Both the position numbers and the translations under genes were made by a program. Below, piece after piece: positions 1 through 12,200 of a stretch of 64,000 bases of DNA (positions within the stretch are counted from its first letter, which is position 1; each line of letters begins with the position of its first letter). Source of the DNA: Onchocerca volvulus (taxonomy: Eukaryota; Nematoda; Chromadorea; Rhabditida; Onchocercidae); NCBI GenBank assembly GCA_000499405.2, contig HG738138.1, positions 15,702,554 through 15,766,553 on the forward strand. The letters are read 5' to 3'. A model generated the notes under the pieces. That model was not told the origin of the DNA. It searched no databases and was given only the letters and a program-made list of their open reading frames with translations.

Positions 1-264
1 GAGAATTAGTCATAGTTTAAAAAAAATATAAGGTTGGAAATTAGTTTTAATTGAAGCTAATGTAAGATTGAGAATTAGTCCCAATTTTAATTAATGTGAA
101 TTAGAAAACTAATCGCAATGGTTGAATTTCACTTTTTTTTTTTTTTTTTGCAAGAAGTTTTGATTTTAAACATTTATTTGAGAAATAACTTATAAAAATT
201 CATTTATTTATTTGTTTATTTATTCAGCAACAAATTTCGCTTTATTATTTGTTGATTTATAGCA

Positions 265-3200
265 ATGGAATCAGATGAATTAGATGAAATGATGAAATGG
301 GAAGCAAACATTCAACCACCAACAATCGATGAATTACGTACATATACGAAGAATATATTTGGCTGTAAATACATCAAATATATGTATTCCAAATTTAAAA
401 ATGTTCGTTTTATTTTAATTATTCGATTGTTGCTTGCAAAAAAAAAAAAAAAAAAGAGAGGATTGAAACTTTGAAAAAATAGATGGATAGAAAAATATTA
501 GAAACAGTAAATAATAATATAACAAATTAAATTTCTTTGCAATCATAACATGTTAAGTGACATTTCGGTAACAGTTGCTTGAAGCTTTCTTCTATCCAGC
601 TTTTTTAAATTTAAATATTCTGTTATATCATTTTTCGTGATGAAACAATTTGATTACTTAATCAACGATTTTTTTTTCTGAAATAGGCACTTGTATTTTC
701 CATATTCTTACATCTTATCAATGTGAATAATTATATCTTATCAGTAATCATGAAAATTGATGCAGGAATGTCCGACAGGTAGAATGCGTATAGCTAATTT
801 TAAGAAAATGTTTGGTTCCTATTTTCCACCGTGTCTCGATGATGCATATGTCCTGAGGTTATTCACAGCATTCGCTAATGGTAAAGAAGAAATGACTTTT
901 AAGGTGATAAAATTTACCTGTTTTGAATATTCATTGGAAAATAGTACAATTAAAGTTAAAAAAATAGGTTCATTTATGCCAAATAATTTCAGGTAATATT
1001 TTATTAGCATAAAGAGTGTAGCGTGTAACAGAACTATCATCTTTCTACTTATGTTAAATATGAGATCAAAAATAAACTGATTGATTTTGAAATCGATAGT
1101 TATTGATTGATTGCTCTGAAGACTGGTAAAAAATGAGAGGTAGTAAGTATCGATTAGGATTAATGGTTTATCAGATTGATACAGTAGGAAATTGTGATTT
1201 TTGAGCCATTTGAACTTTGTTGTTTTCTTCTGAAATGCATTCGCAAAATATCATATAGCATTTCAATGTTCATTTTTTACTTCATCTTTTATTGCTACTA
1301 CTTGCTACATATATTTTGAAAGAGAAAGTTGCAAGCAAAGAGCAAATTTAAGTCAATTTTTTCGCTTTAATTCAGAATCCACAGGTAACTTGCAATGCAC
1401 AGATAACTTGCATAGCACAGACAACTTGCAATGCCAATTGAAGCATTTCATCTGCAATTTACTACTAAATAACTGCAAGAATAGTTCAGTAAATCTCATA
1501 AAAATGACGATTTTGACGATTAAAATGTAACGACTGGTCATCAGGAATGGACAATGACCAACTGAGAGAAATTGTTGATTTCAATCATCTTACAGCTATA
1601 AAAATTGCCGAAAAATTAAACTCAGCCATATTAAGATTTTTCGGTATTTCAATCAAATAGATCAAATTATTGTGTCTTTATAAATCGATCGATAATTAAA
1701 TAAATCATCCAGAAGTGTCGCCTTCTTTTATACGAAACTTTCATCGAAAAATGGATCATTGATTGGGTGGAACAAGAAGCTCTAAAGTTTCTGACAAAAA
1801 AAGGTCATAATCACTAAGTGATGATTTGTTCCCGTCATAGATTTCTGAATCCCGACGTCGTAAAATACATCGAATGCAATTCTTCAATCTTCTCGCTATA
1901 ATGCTCAATCAAAATTCTGAATCAAACTTTAGAGTTGTTGAACAAGTTGGCTTACATAATTTTGTTTTATCATCTACCATATCTGACATCACCCTTCCGC
2001 AATTAGGCGATCAAGATGTTGCAAGAAAAATGCTACTAAAATCAGTCAAATATAAAAGAGATTGGAAGTCTGATCGAAAGTTCATTAATTATTCAAGTAT
2101 TCATCTTTTAGGATCTCATGGAAGCATTCGAATGCGCTTGATTTCTCTGCTGCGGAAATATTTTTTTTTAAATTTAATAACGATATGTCTGAGCTTAATT
2201 ATAATAATCTGGGATTCAAAAATTCAATTATTCAATTCGGAAATCCAAGATTTTTGTATCCAAATAAACAGTAATAAATTCATGCAGAATAATCGTTAAT
2301 TAATAATTATTGATGAAGATTCAATATAATATACTCTGTTTTATTGATAAAGCTAGTTTTAGAAAAAATCGGGAATTCGATCGTTAATTATCCAATTATT
2401 TCATCTTTAAGGATCTCATGGAATCATTGGCACTACTTTATCTGCCTACACCGGAAACAAATGCAGTTTGGACGATACGAATGATCAAAGGTTGTGACGT
2501 TGAAACTATCACAGAAGCAGTATGATTTTTAAAATATTTCTAAAATTTCGAATCATTAGTTACACCTTTTGGTAAAACTAATAATCTAAGGTCAAAAATC
2601 AAATTTGATCTTATCATTGATCATATCGCATGCTTTCATCTTTGATATTTCCAAATGTTTCAATCTTTCTTCTAAGATTTTCTCAAAAGTTTAGTGCTTT
2701 TATTTGATATTTTTCCTTAGATTTACTTCAAACTTTTTTCAGGATTTTTTTTTTGACTTTTAATTGAATGAATTATGTTATTGATATATAATTATACTCA
2801 TATATAATAGGATTTTCGATTTTTTATTTAACCGAAATTGATTTGCACTATTCAGGATTTGCTAGCTTTTGTAAAATCGGTTTTTCGACTAGCAATGTTC
2901 GAGAAATCAAAGGAAAACAGAACATCTGACGGTGGCTTTCAGATGATCGATACGATTTTGCAAAATGTTGCTATCCATCGTTCTCATGGAACATTTAAGG
3001 TACCGTCACTTTTGAACCTGTCATCGATCTTCAAAAAAAAAAAAAAAAAAAAAAAAAAATGGTTAAAGCAATGAATTGAAACTGAATAAAAAAAGTGATG
3101 GAATCAAAATTTCAATTGTCATTAAAATTATTATGTTGGCGGTAATCAGATAATTTCGAGACAAATATGAGCGCTTTATGATCTCAATTACAGGCATTGG

Positions 3201-3714
3201 ATAAGCATGGCAATGGTTATATATGTAAATCGGATTTTGTCAACTTTTTCCAGGTTCATCATTTTGATGCTATTCTCGAATAATCGCAAAAGTAATGCGA
3301 ATATCAAATGTAGCTTTTTCATTAGATGACTAATTTTCCGTCTGTTGAATTTATTCAAAAAGTCTGATTGCTTGTCCGTCCGTTGAATTTTTCCGAAGAA
3401 TCTGGCTACTTGTTTGTCCACTGAATTTATCAAGGAATCTAATTACGTGTCCGTTCGTTGAATTTATCCAAAGAATCTCACTACTTATTCGTTCAAAATC
3501 TAATCAAATCTTTGTTGGAAAGATTGGCTAATTGGCAGTAAAAATTTCCGATCAAAATTCAAAGATGAATATTTTTAATTCGAATTCCATAAACAAAGAA
3601 AATGATGGATAAAAAGTTGAATTTTAAATAAAATATGATTTTCTCATTTTTCAGCAAAATGATAGCTTGGATCCAGTTTTTATGAAACCATTCGTGCGAT
3701 TAAAAATACGGTAA
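265..3714 (+). CDS. KChIP / neuronal calcium sensor-like EF-hand protein (6 exons)
   Basis: Exons read at 265-402, 766-903, 2412-2519, 2856-2999, 3194-3253 and 3655-3714, all in phase 0, give 215 residues, the size of a K-channel-interacting protein. The diagnostic stretch is KFKN|ECPTG across exons 1-2, equivalent to the FKNECPTG of KChIPs, followed by FKKMFGSYFP and an EF-hand-like architecture to the C terminus. Family role (known): KChIPs bind the cytoplasmic N terminus of Kv4 channels and modulate them with calcium. Here the calcium loops are mostly degenerate: EF2 reads ANGKEEMTFKDL, EF3 KGCDVETITEAD, and only EF4 (DKHGNGYICKSD) keeps part of the DxxGxG pattern. The ATG follows a TTATAG acceptor by two bases, so it may be a trans-spliced start, or an upstream exon may lie outside the window. 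The exon-1 donor (AAT|GTTCGT) is weak but the family alignment supports it. The introns carry a mariner fossil and tandem repeats. Confidence 0.8.
1381..1435. repeat. 18-bp tandem repeat, three copies
   Basis: Three imperfect copies built on ACAGNTAACTTGCAATGC lie head to tail in intron 2 of the KChIP-like gene, just upstream of the decayed mariner element. Confidence 0.7.
1500..2075 (+). mobile_element. Decayed mariner-family transposase fragment
   Basis: Three blocks in the order of a mariner transposase are readable, in shifting frames with stops between them. At about 1547, MDNDQLREIVDF then LTAIKIAEKLN matches the family's DNDQLR...LTTREIAEELN helix-turn-helix region. At about 1746, EKWIIDWVEQEA then an FLNP motif near 1840 matches the EKWI...W...EAP...FLNP catalytic-core stretch. 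At about 1938, LNKLAYIILFYHLPYLTSP matches LNELGYEVLPHPPYSPDLSP. The element sits in intron 2 of the KChIP-like gene in the same orientation. Terminal inverted repeats and the TA target duplication were not found by eye. It is a non-functional fossil; the family is clear, the subfamily is not. Confidence 0.8.
2070..2140 (+). repeat. Partial duplicate of the KChIP-like exon-3 boundary
   Basis: The sequence ending TCTTTTAGGATCTCATGGAA (about 2110-2130) repeats the intron/exon junction of the true third exon (2403-2422), including about 40 bases of upstream intron containing TTAATTATCCAA-type sequence. Read as an exon it gives DLMEAFECA and then a stop, so it cannot replace the real exon (DLMESLALL...). 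Its acceptor (TTTTAG) looks better than the authentic one (CTTTAAG). Confidence 0.65.
3332..3490. repeat. 38-bp degenerate tandem repeat in KChIP-like intron 5
   Basis: Units beginning TCTG/TCTA at about 3363, 3401, 3438 and 3476 share the pattern CTNNTTGTCCGTNCGTTGAA followed by TTTATCCAAAGAA. A partial unit precedes the first. Confidence 0.75.
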
Positions 3715-5806
3715 TACAGCGCAGTTTAAAAACCCCAAAACGATCTAGTTTCATGGATTCTTCCAAAATTACTGCTATCAGCAACTGGATAGTTTTACGT
3801 GAAATTGAAAGATCAAAAAAAGAAACAATGAAATCAGTGAAATCAGAGTGACATGCACTATAATTGTGTACAAATTTACTTTTCACTGCTAATAACCAAA
3901 AAAAAAAAAATTTTTTTTAATTAGCGGAAAAACTCGAAAAATTTCTCAATTTTCAAAAATTTCAACTTCCCATTCAATATTATTGTGATTCTCACTGAAA
4001 TGACGCTGCTAAATTTAGTGATTATAAAGTTATTTCCGATAAATTTAATGAATTACATGTCGGATAAAACGTATCAGGAATAATTCCAAACTCGACCTGC
4101 AACGTCGATTAATCCTAGAATTAATATAGCAGGATGAAATCGGTCAAATTTATCCCAATCGAAAATATTTTAGTTTTGATTGTTATTTGCAAATAATCTC
4201 ATTTGTGATATCATTATGCGATTCATGAAAAAATGAATAAAAGGAAAACGATATATTGACACTACTAAAATAGAAAAAACAAATCTAAATTTTTTTAATA
4301 TTAAATTTAATTAGGAACTCTGAGATAACCCATGAAAAAAAAAGTGTCTTTTCGGAAAAAGCTGTGATAAATTGATTCAAGAATTCATAGTGTGCAATAA
4401 GAGAAATCTGACCATCAAAAAATTTTCTTAAAGTGTAATTCGAACAAAAGATCAGGTGATCTTTGAAATCTAAAAATTCTCGTAATTCCTGATCAGCAAC
4501 CTATTAATCATGGATCATTCTGATGGCACTCTTTCTTGATGAATGTGACCTGGTGAGTTAATCTACAGATTTTTTTTTAAATGTTTGAATCAACCTTTCT
4601 TTTCCATTTCTTCACTTGAAATAGAGAAAAGGGAAGAGAAAAAAAAGAGAGGAAGAGAAGATCCGCACCGGTATTACGTTCATCGGACCGATATTATGTT
4701 AAATCCGGATCGGTATTGCATTATGGTATCAGGTATCAGTTAATCAGTTCATTTATACATTTATATTATCATACGGCAAAGTCACTAATAATGCCCGATG
4801 AATACGCAGACGGTGATATCTTCTCCATCCATATATTAGGCATTTCATTCTTCCTGAATGAACTTCTGCAAATAAACAACCGCAATTTGTCACAAAGAAT
4901 TTGTAATCTGTCATATAAAATTCGAAAAATAATTTATTACAAATGTGTCATATTATAAAACATATAACTTATCACAATATTTCATTACTCAAATAATATT
5001 TCTACATTTCTTTATTAAAATGACAACATATCTGATATCAAATATGAAACTTCTCATTTCTTATCGGTTATATACCTTGGGAAAAAAAAGAAATAGATAG
5101 CTCGAATGTTTAGATCAAATTATCTTAAAGTATGAAAATTTTGCGAAGTTTAAAAATAGATTTTTTGCGAGAAAAATCAAAAAACAGGCGTAAATTATAA
5201 GTATATAATGTTTATACATTTTAATTACATAAATTCCATTAGTCGACAAATTATCAAAATGACAAAATAGGCTACCATCAAAGAAAACTATATAAAATCG
5301 TCCGGCATATTACCATAAATCAATCGTACATCACAATTAATTATTTTACATTTACACAATATTATAACGATTAATGGTACGAAATATAGCACGATACTCC
5401 ATCGATAGAGCAGATAAGACCATAAACAATATAATGATATTTGTTGACTATTTTCCATTACTGAAATATGCTATCAATTAATTAAATTATAAATTCATCA
5501 ATATAACTATTCTGATGCAATTATACAATATTTGAAACTTATCAGCATAACTATTCCGAATACAGTTATATATTATTTTAAACTTATCAATGTAACTATT
5601 CCAGTATGATATTAATTAATTAAATTATAAACTTATTAATATAGCTTTTCTTATGCAAAAATATGCTATCAATTAATTAAATTATAAAAATAATCAATAT
5701 AACTATTCCAGAGTTTTTTCCTGTTCTACTATTAAAGCTCATAATGAAAATGTTTGCAAGCAGTGTGCATTCTACTTCATATGTATTGAAAATCAAATTC
5801 ATAAAT
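3715..5806. other. Intergenic, no gene seen
   Basis: No exon set could be assembled on either strand. The stretch contains a purine-rich tract near 4620-4660. From about 5460 to 5715 it holds an irregular tandem array. Confidence 0.6.
5465..5713. repeat. AT-rich irregular tandem repeat
   Basis: Four to five copies of a unit containing ATATGCTATCAATTAATTAA, then ATTATAAACTTATCAATATAACTATTCC, in variable order and spacing. Three units keep the 'CAATTAATTAAATTATAAA' core and five keep the 'ATAACTATTC' core. Confidence 0.65.
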
Positions 5807-6037
5807 TTACACTGCAAAACTAAAATAAAAGAAAAGATAATGACCGGAAACGGAGTGACTCGAGATTAGATCATTGACTTCCGGATGAGAAAACAGAACT
5901 GAAGTGGCGCTATGGTCGCATTTAGTAGCATCATTACAAAATGATTGAGCATGATTGATATCATCGTTATGCAACATATTACTGATTACTAGTACCACGA
6001 CAGATAGCAATAACGATAACGTGAAGCATCGAAACAT
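5807..6037 (-). CDS. Possible small secreted protein (76 aa)
   Basis: The minus-strand frame starts MFRCFTLSLLLSVVVLVI, a typical signal-peptide core, followed by a short Asp/His/Ser-rich tail with two cysteines (FCNDATKCDH) and a stop. The ATG lies five bases after a good acceptor (GTTTTCCAG, ending at 6043), which could be a trans-splice site; a second, out-of-frame ATG sits directly at that acceptor. A donor-like CGGAA|GTCAAT inside the frame means it could instead be the first exon of a longer gene, but no following exon was recognised. No family resemblance is seen. It may be chance. Confidence 0.35.
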   Translation of the reverse strand: MFRCFTLSLLLSVVVLVISNMLHNDDINHAQSFCNDATKCDHSATSVLFSHPEVNDLISSHSVSGHYLFFYFSFAV

Positions 6038-6354
6038 TGCATCTGGAAAACTTAGAAGAATGGTTGCTCGAATAACGAAATTGAAACATGCAAACAAATG
6101 TGCAGGTAAAAGCATAAAATTAGAAATAAACTAGAGGATTAAAATAATCAAAACCGTGTGATAAAAAAAAATGAAATCAAATAATAATTAAATTTAAATT
6201 AAACATATAAAGGTGGGGGAAATCACAGATTTAAAAATCAGAAGTTGTGCAAAGTGAGAAAAAGAAAATTATTTTCAACAATAAATAATGGATGAAAATG
6301 AACAATTGAGAGAAAAAAATGGAAATGAAAAGATAATCATTTCCAGAATGCATA

Positions 6355-6670
6355 TCAGGTTTTGATAAGTTAATTATAAAGAATGTAAGAACTAGTATTT
6401 TAATAAGTTAAAATTAAGAAATATAAGATCTATTATTTTGATAAATTAGAAATAAGAATAAAATATATCAAAATTATTGTTCTGATAAATTAAAAATAAG
6501 AAATACTAAGCCATTGTTTTGGTAAGTTAATTATAAAGAAATAAGATCCACTTTTCTGATAAATTAAAAATAAGAAATATTGTTTTGATTAATTAAAAAA
6601 AAAAAAGGAAATATCATGTCCACTATTTTGATAAGTTAAAAATGAGAAATATTAGGTCAACTGTTTTTGC
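6355..6670. repeat. About 55-bp degenerate tandem repeat, 6-7 copies
   Basis: Repeating pattern of TTTTGATAAGTTAAAAATAA, then GAAATATNAGATCCACTAT, with small indels, from about 6355 to 6670. Confidence 0.7.
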
Positions 6671-8833
6671 GTAAGTTCAAAGGTTCAACTCATCACAAAA
6701 CTTTATTTTCCAATTTTAAATTATTTATTGTTATCTGAAAATGGTTCGTTCCACTGATTAGTATAAATACTGATTATATATTAAGGGATAAATGATCGAA
6801 TAGTTAAGGTTATAAACTTTCTTCTTTCAGATAAAATTTCATTTATTTGGTAAAATGAAGTAATAGTACCATCCGAAATCGAAAATGACCGAGTGATTCT
6901 ATCAGAAATCAGCTAATATGATTTGCAAATATGCAAATATATGATCAACTTTTCTGAGACCAAACTTCCCTCAAAAAGATGAAATATTTATGAAATTTTG
7001 TAAAAGAAAGAAAACAATTTTGAATGAAGAAGTTGGAAAACCATCACAGATATTTGACAAAAAGCGATCGAAAAAATAAATGAAATTAATTACGGAGAGA
7101 GGGAGAAAAGGAGAAAACGAGAAAGAAGGTAAGAGAGATGAAAATGAATTTTTATCAACTATCAAGTTTAAACATGATATATATCTTAATGTAAGAATGA
7201 GAAAATTAGCATCACGAAAATTTGCACGAGATAATTAATTTATTTATTTATTTTCAATTCTAATTTATTTTTCCCTTTCTATTACTTTCACTACAATTAT
7301 CAAAATGAAAAACATAAAAATCATGCAAATATGTTTACAAAATTATTAAATGATTAATGTAATTATGAAATTTCAAAATTAAATCCATTACGATCATCAG
7401 CAGTATCCAGTAAGTCAGTAAATAATTAATTAGTAAAAGCAGCTTATTTCGTCATTAAAATAGCAAATTAAATTTGATAATTGACAAATAAAGAATTAAA
7501 ATCCATCTTCCATCTTAACAATCGAATTTGCAACCATAAAATCGATGGAATAATAGAAATTTCAGTTTATAAATAATTTAAATTTACTAAAGATGTTTCC
7601 AAATAAATCTGAAAAAATCGAATTTATTTTCTAACCATAAATGGAATTTTCTGTCAACTAGGATAGGATTAGGTCATTTCACTGAATATTTAAAAATATA
7701 TGGACATCAACTTAACTACATAATGTCACTGCAGTAGAAATTTAAAACTGTAATGCAATAAAAATGTCAAAGATTTCATGTTTTTCTTAATTCGCTTGAA
7801 TACTGAAATTGTTTGAATACTATTTTCTCAGTGTCTAAAAATTTTTAACAGTATTCTAAAATGTAATCAAAGGGAAAAAAATTCATTGAGTGAGATCTGG
7901 GATACTGAAACTGAAAATATTTAATTATTGTTTGAATCAGAATGTGCTTGATAATCAATTATCTGAAAACTTAAATACTTGGTCTGACTGAAATAGCGAA
8001 GATGAGAATATTTTTTTTCTTTTGAAGCTCAGGCTAAAAAGTGTATTTGCATGCGAGCTTCATTTGGAATGAATTTCGTTTCTTTTTTTTTTTTTTTTTT
8101 TTCTTCAGACAGCGTTAATTCAGTTATTATTATTGTCATTTACCACTATTATTATTATTATTTATTACTGATTAATTATAACCTATGATTTGTGAATAAA
8201 GGAATTATCGCATTCTCTATATGAATATCCAGGTGATTTAAATAAATTGATAAGAAAATAATCTGCATTTAACGCATTGAACGAATATCAATCATCCATT
8301 CCTAATATCGCAGAAAAAATGTTCCTTTTAGGATATCGTAGCAATTAAAAAGTTAATTTTATAAAATCAACAATGTTTTGGAAACAGTTAAAACAGACAA
8401 CATATCCAAAAGACTTAAATTTTCTAAAAGCTCCGTTGAAAAAAAAAAAATCGGAAACAATTGATTTTATCCTAGAAAAAAAGTGGTCAATAAAGAAATT
8501 TGCAAAATACAAAATGATGCGATAATTTTCAGATGCTTCCCTTTCCAGTCGTCATTATTTCGATCGATTTAAATATTGGAATTTTCGAAATTTCTTCTTC
8601 TTTTTATCAACAAAATTTTACGATTATTAACTACCAAATTTAGCTATAGTTAAGTATGCTTAAAAAGTAATTTTAATAACTGTTACCAGGAAAGATAATT
8701 CAACGTTTGGTTCATTCTACAGCGCCACTTCTGTAGGGGAATATTTGGGATTGAAAATTACAAAAATATATCGCAATAAATTCAAAGATGAATTAAAGCG
8801 GACGTAAAGATGGCAAAATGAAATGAGGAATTA
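6671..8833. other. Intergenic, no gene seen
   Basis: AT-rich with an 18-20 base poly-T run near 8082-8102. Neither strand gives a convincing exon with splice signals. Confidence 0.6.
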
Positions 8834-9220
8834 TCAAAATATAGAAATAGCTGAATGATCAATGTGTCAAACTAGTTTGCATGCATTATTAGGTCAAATC
8901 GAAATATATGTGAAACTAATTGTTTACAGTTAATATATCAACATTATCGGAAGAAATTAGCCGAAAACGTAAGATTCGTAACTTGACGGAACAATGCCAT
9001 CACATTTAAACAAAAGCATCATCAAAGTATAGAAATAGCTGACTGGATAATGTTTCAAATTGGTTTGCATGCATTACTATGTTATGTAAATAATCGAAAT
9101 ATGTCTGAAACTTGTCGTATAGGCAATCTGGTAAAGCAGAAAACCCTGATGCAAAACGTAAGATCCGTAACTTTCCGGAACAATGCTATTGCATTTAAAC
9201 AATATTCTTGAATGCATCAT
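8834..9220. repeat. 188-bp tandem duplication
   Basis: Two head-to-tail copies starting at 8834 (TCAAAATATAGAAATAGCTG) and 9022 (TCAAAGTATAGAAATAGCTG). Both contain TTTGCATGCATTA, then AACGTAAGAT(T/C)CGTAACTT and GGAACAATGC...CATTTAAACAA. Divergence is roughly 15-25% by eye, so the duplication is old. Confidence 0.8.
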
Positions 9221-12200
9221 ATTTAAATAGGGCAAGAAACTGCGGTGAAATTTATCGATCTGAAAATCGACAAATAATTACATCGCTTTTAAATAAAACA
9301 ATAATCGATGCAGAATGTAATTAAATTCAATTAAGAATAATGTTTTTATTATAGGAAATTGATTATTTATCAGCAACAATACAACTATTATTGCGTTAAA
9401 GATACAATTATCTATTAATAGTAATATTCTTGAATTAAAATGATTTCATTAATTAGAACGAATAAACAAGAAAAGATGAAAATAAGCGATGACAATGCGA
9501 CATCTGATGTCAGGAAGATGACAACTAATGACATGAATTAATAAATATTATTTCTCCCATAGATAGATCATATTTAGGAAAGACAGAATACCATGCCAAA
9601 GAATGATTGATAAGATATTGATTTTTCGTCCTGTTATTATTGTTATTTTTGCTGAGTTAAAGACAAAATAAAGAGAAACAGAATCATTTCTAAAATGATT
9701 ATATTATGCCATATCTTTGGGGAAAAAGAAAGGAAATCATTTGAATCCTAGCATATCTCACTTTCGTGAATTTAATATCACAGATTATACTAGTTTCATG
9801 AAAATAAGATAAGATGAAATGATATAACTGAAATATTTCGTAATTAAAAAAAAAAAGCATGCAATGCTTAAACATAGGCATTATCGATTAATTCTTTATA
9901 GAAAATTTCTGTAAATACATATATATACATATATTTCTCTTTTTTTTTCTTTAATACGAAATATTTAAAATGATTAACCGTAATTATAAAATGAACGAAA
10001 GCAATCGACTAAATTATGACAAATTCCAAATTAATCAAAAATGTTAAAATTCTTAATATTATTTCACCAAAAAATGTAAAGTATTATTATTTGATCAAAA
10101 ATGTAATAGTGTAATGTAATTTTGGAAGAAACTACGGCATAATTTCCAATGGATATTTAATTTTTCTAATTATTTTCCGAATTTATTTTGAAGCATTTAG
10201 GCTAATTTTCATTTATATGAAAATGAAATATAAAACATTTTGTTTTAGTGGCAAATAATTTTCATTACTTCGGAAATTTGACACACTGACAACAAATAAT
10301 GACATATTCTTTTAGAATGCATGTGTGAGAAATACTTCCCTTAAATTATTTCAGTTGAGATTTACAACAGTCCATTTCATCTTCTCCCTCTCTGCACTGA
10401 CGAATTTGGTTGATTCTTTGAAACTTGAAGAAAAAGAAAACTTAGTAAAATTAGAAGGAAGTAAGTTTTCAAGTCCTTTACTGACTGAAACTGAAACATC
10501 TACGTGAAAAAAGAAGGGAAAGATATGTGAGGAGAAAAATGGGACAAAATCTGGTGACAATGACAATGATGAGGACAAAAATTGATAATAATGAACTCTC
10601 TCATCATTGATGAAAGTGGTATGATTGGTACAATTATTTAGTTGATATTAAAAAGATCAATTAGATAAAGTGATATGACTGAAAAGATTGATTAATCTGC
10701 ATCGAACAATTCCAAAATAATTTCTTTAATAAAAAAAAAACTGCCGAGAGGTGAAAAAGTAAAAGCTTATCACAGACGAAAAAAGTTAGTAGTACAGTGA
10801 AATAATTGGCAGAAATTAAATTTAAGTTGAAATGACAACTCATAAAAAATGAGAAGATATTGTTGGACGGATCAATTAGTTTACATTGAATAATTAATTA
10901 CAAATCAAGTAATTTAATGAAATAGAACCAAAAAATTGCCGAAGGACAAACAATGTGGAAGTGTATTCACGGGAGAAAGGATGAGTGACTGACAAAAAAT
11001 TAAATTCAATTTGAAATAGTATTTTTAAAAAAATGACGAAGAAAGCTAAATTAAAAAAGATGTCGAATTGTTGTAATATCTAAAAAGAAAAAAAAAAAAA
11101 GAGAAATAAATGAAGCAAACAATTTGCGCTAAAAACAACAAAAAGATTGATCATAATGATTGGATGAAATAAATTATTGAAATGATAGGAAAAGGCAAGA
11201 GGGAAATGAAATTTGAAATGAAGTATGGATGGATGAAATTTGTTTCGAACATTTCAAAAGGAAAAAAAAAAAAGAAAAAAGGAATGATTGGTGAATGCAT
11301 ACTACAAATATTACAAAATTATTTTTGAATGATTTGTCTTCTAATCATTTTCATTTCACCAACTGCAATTTAATCTAATTTTTGTATTGTTTTCGTATTT
11401 TGTTTTCTGTATTTAAAGTATTAATATGAGGAAAAGTTATACCAATAATATTGACAAATATCAATTTTATCATTTTTGACAGCTTGACGGAATCCTAATT
11501 TAATCTTATTTATTTTTAATCTTTCATCATTTTTCTCGATAACTTGAAAAAATCATAATTTTACTTTTAATTAATCCATTTCAATATTTTATTAAAATAA
11601 ATTCGCCGAATGACTTGTCTTTATCTCTTAGTCATTTACAATCACTAATGATTGTAATTTACTTTTTATTTTGTCTTCTATACTTGAACTACTAATATGA
11701 GAAAAAAAGTTTTTCAGTAATATTTAAGAAATTTATTATCAATTTATCAATTTCTGACAATCAGACAAAGTCAAAATTCAACCGTTTACCCCTAGTCTAT
11801 TTTAATATTTTATCAAAATAAATTTATTGAATAACTTCTTATTTTTGCAGAATTGATCAGTTTATTTTTTTGCTGAATTTGTTAGCATCATACAATTTCT
11901 GGCCTAATACCTGATTTATGCAAATATTTTAGACAAATTAACTTGGTTTTAAGTAAGAATTCTGAGAAAAAAATTTGAAAACAAAATATATTTCAGTAAA
12001 TATTTCGTTCAAAGTGAAAAAGAAGAAAAGTTAGTGATTTTATGATGATAATTTGCTGATTATTTAAAAAAATTTAAATGGTAATTTCCAAAAAGAAAAA
12101 GAAAAAAATTGTAGTTGCAATAAATAACAGCAAAATAACGGCATTAAATGATACCACAATCAATAATTGGAATGATTAACTGATGATAAATGATGATAAT

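Noticed and set aside
1874..2299. Open frame of 141 codons inside the KChIP-like gene
   Set aside because: It overlaps the mariner fossil and the duplicated exon boundary; the mariner similarity lies in other frames, so the long frame is accidental.
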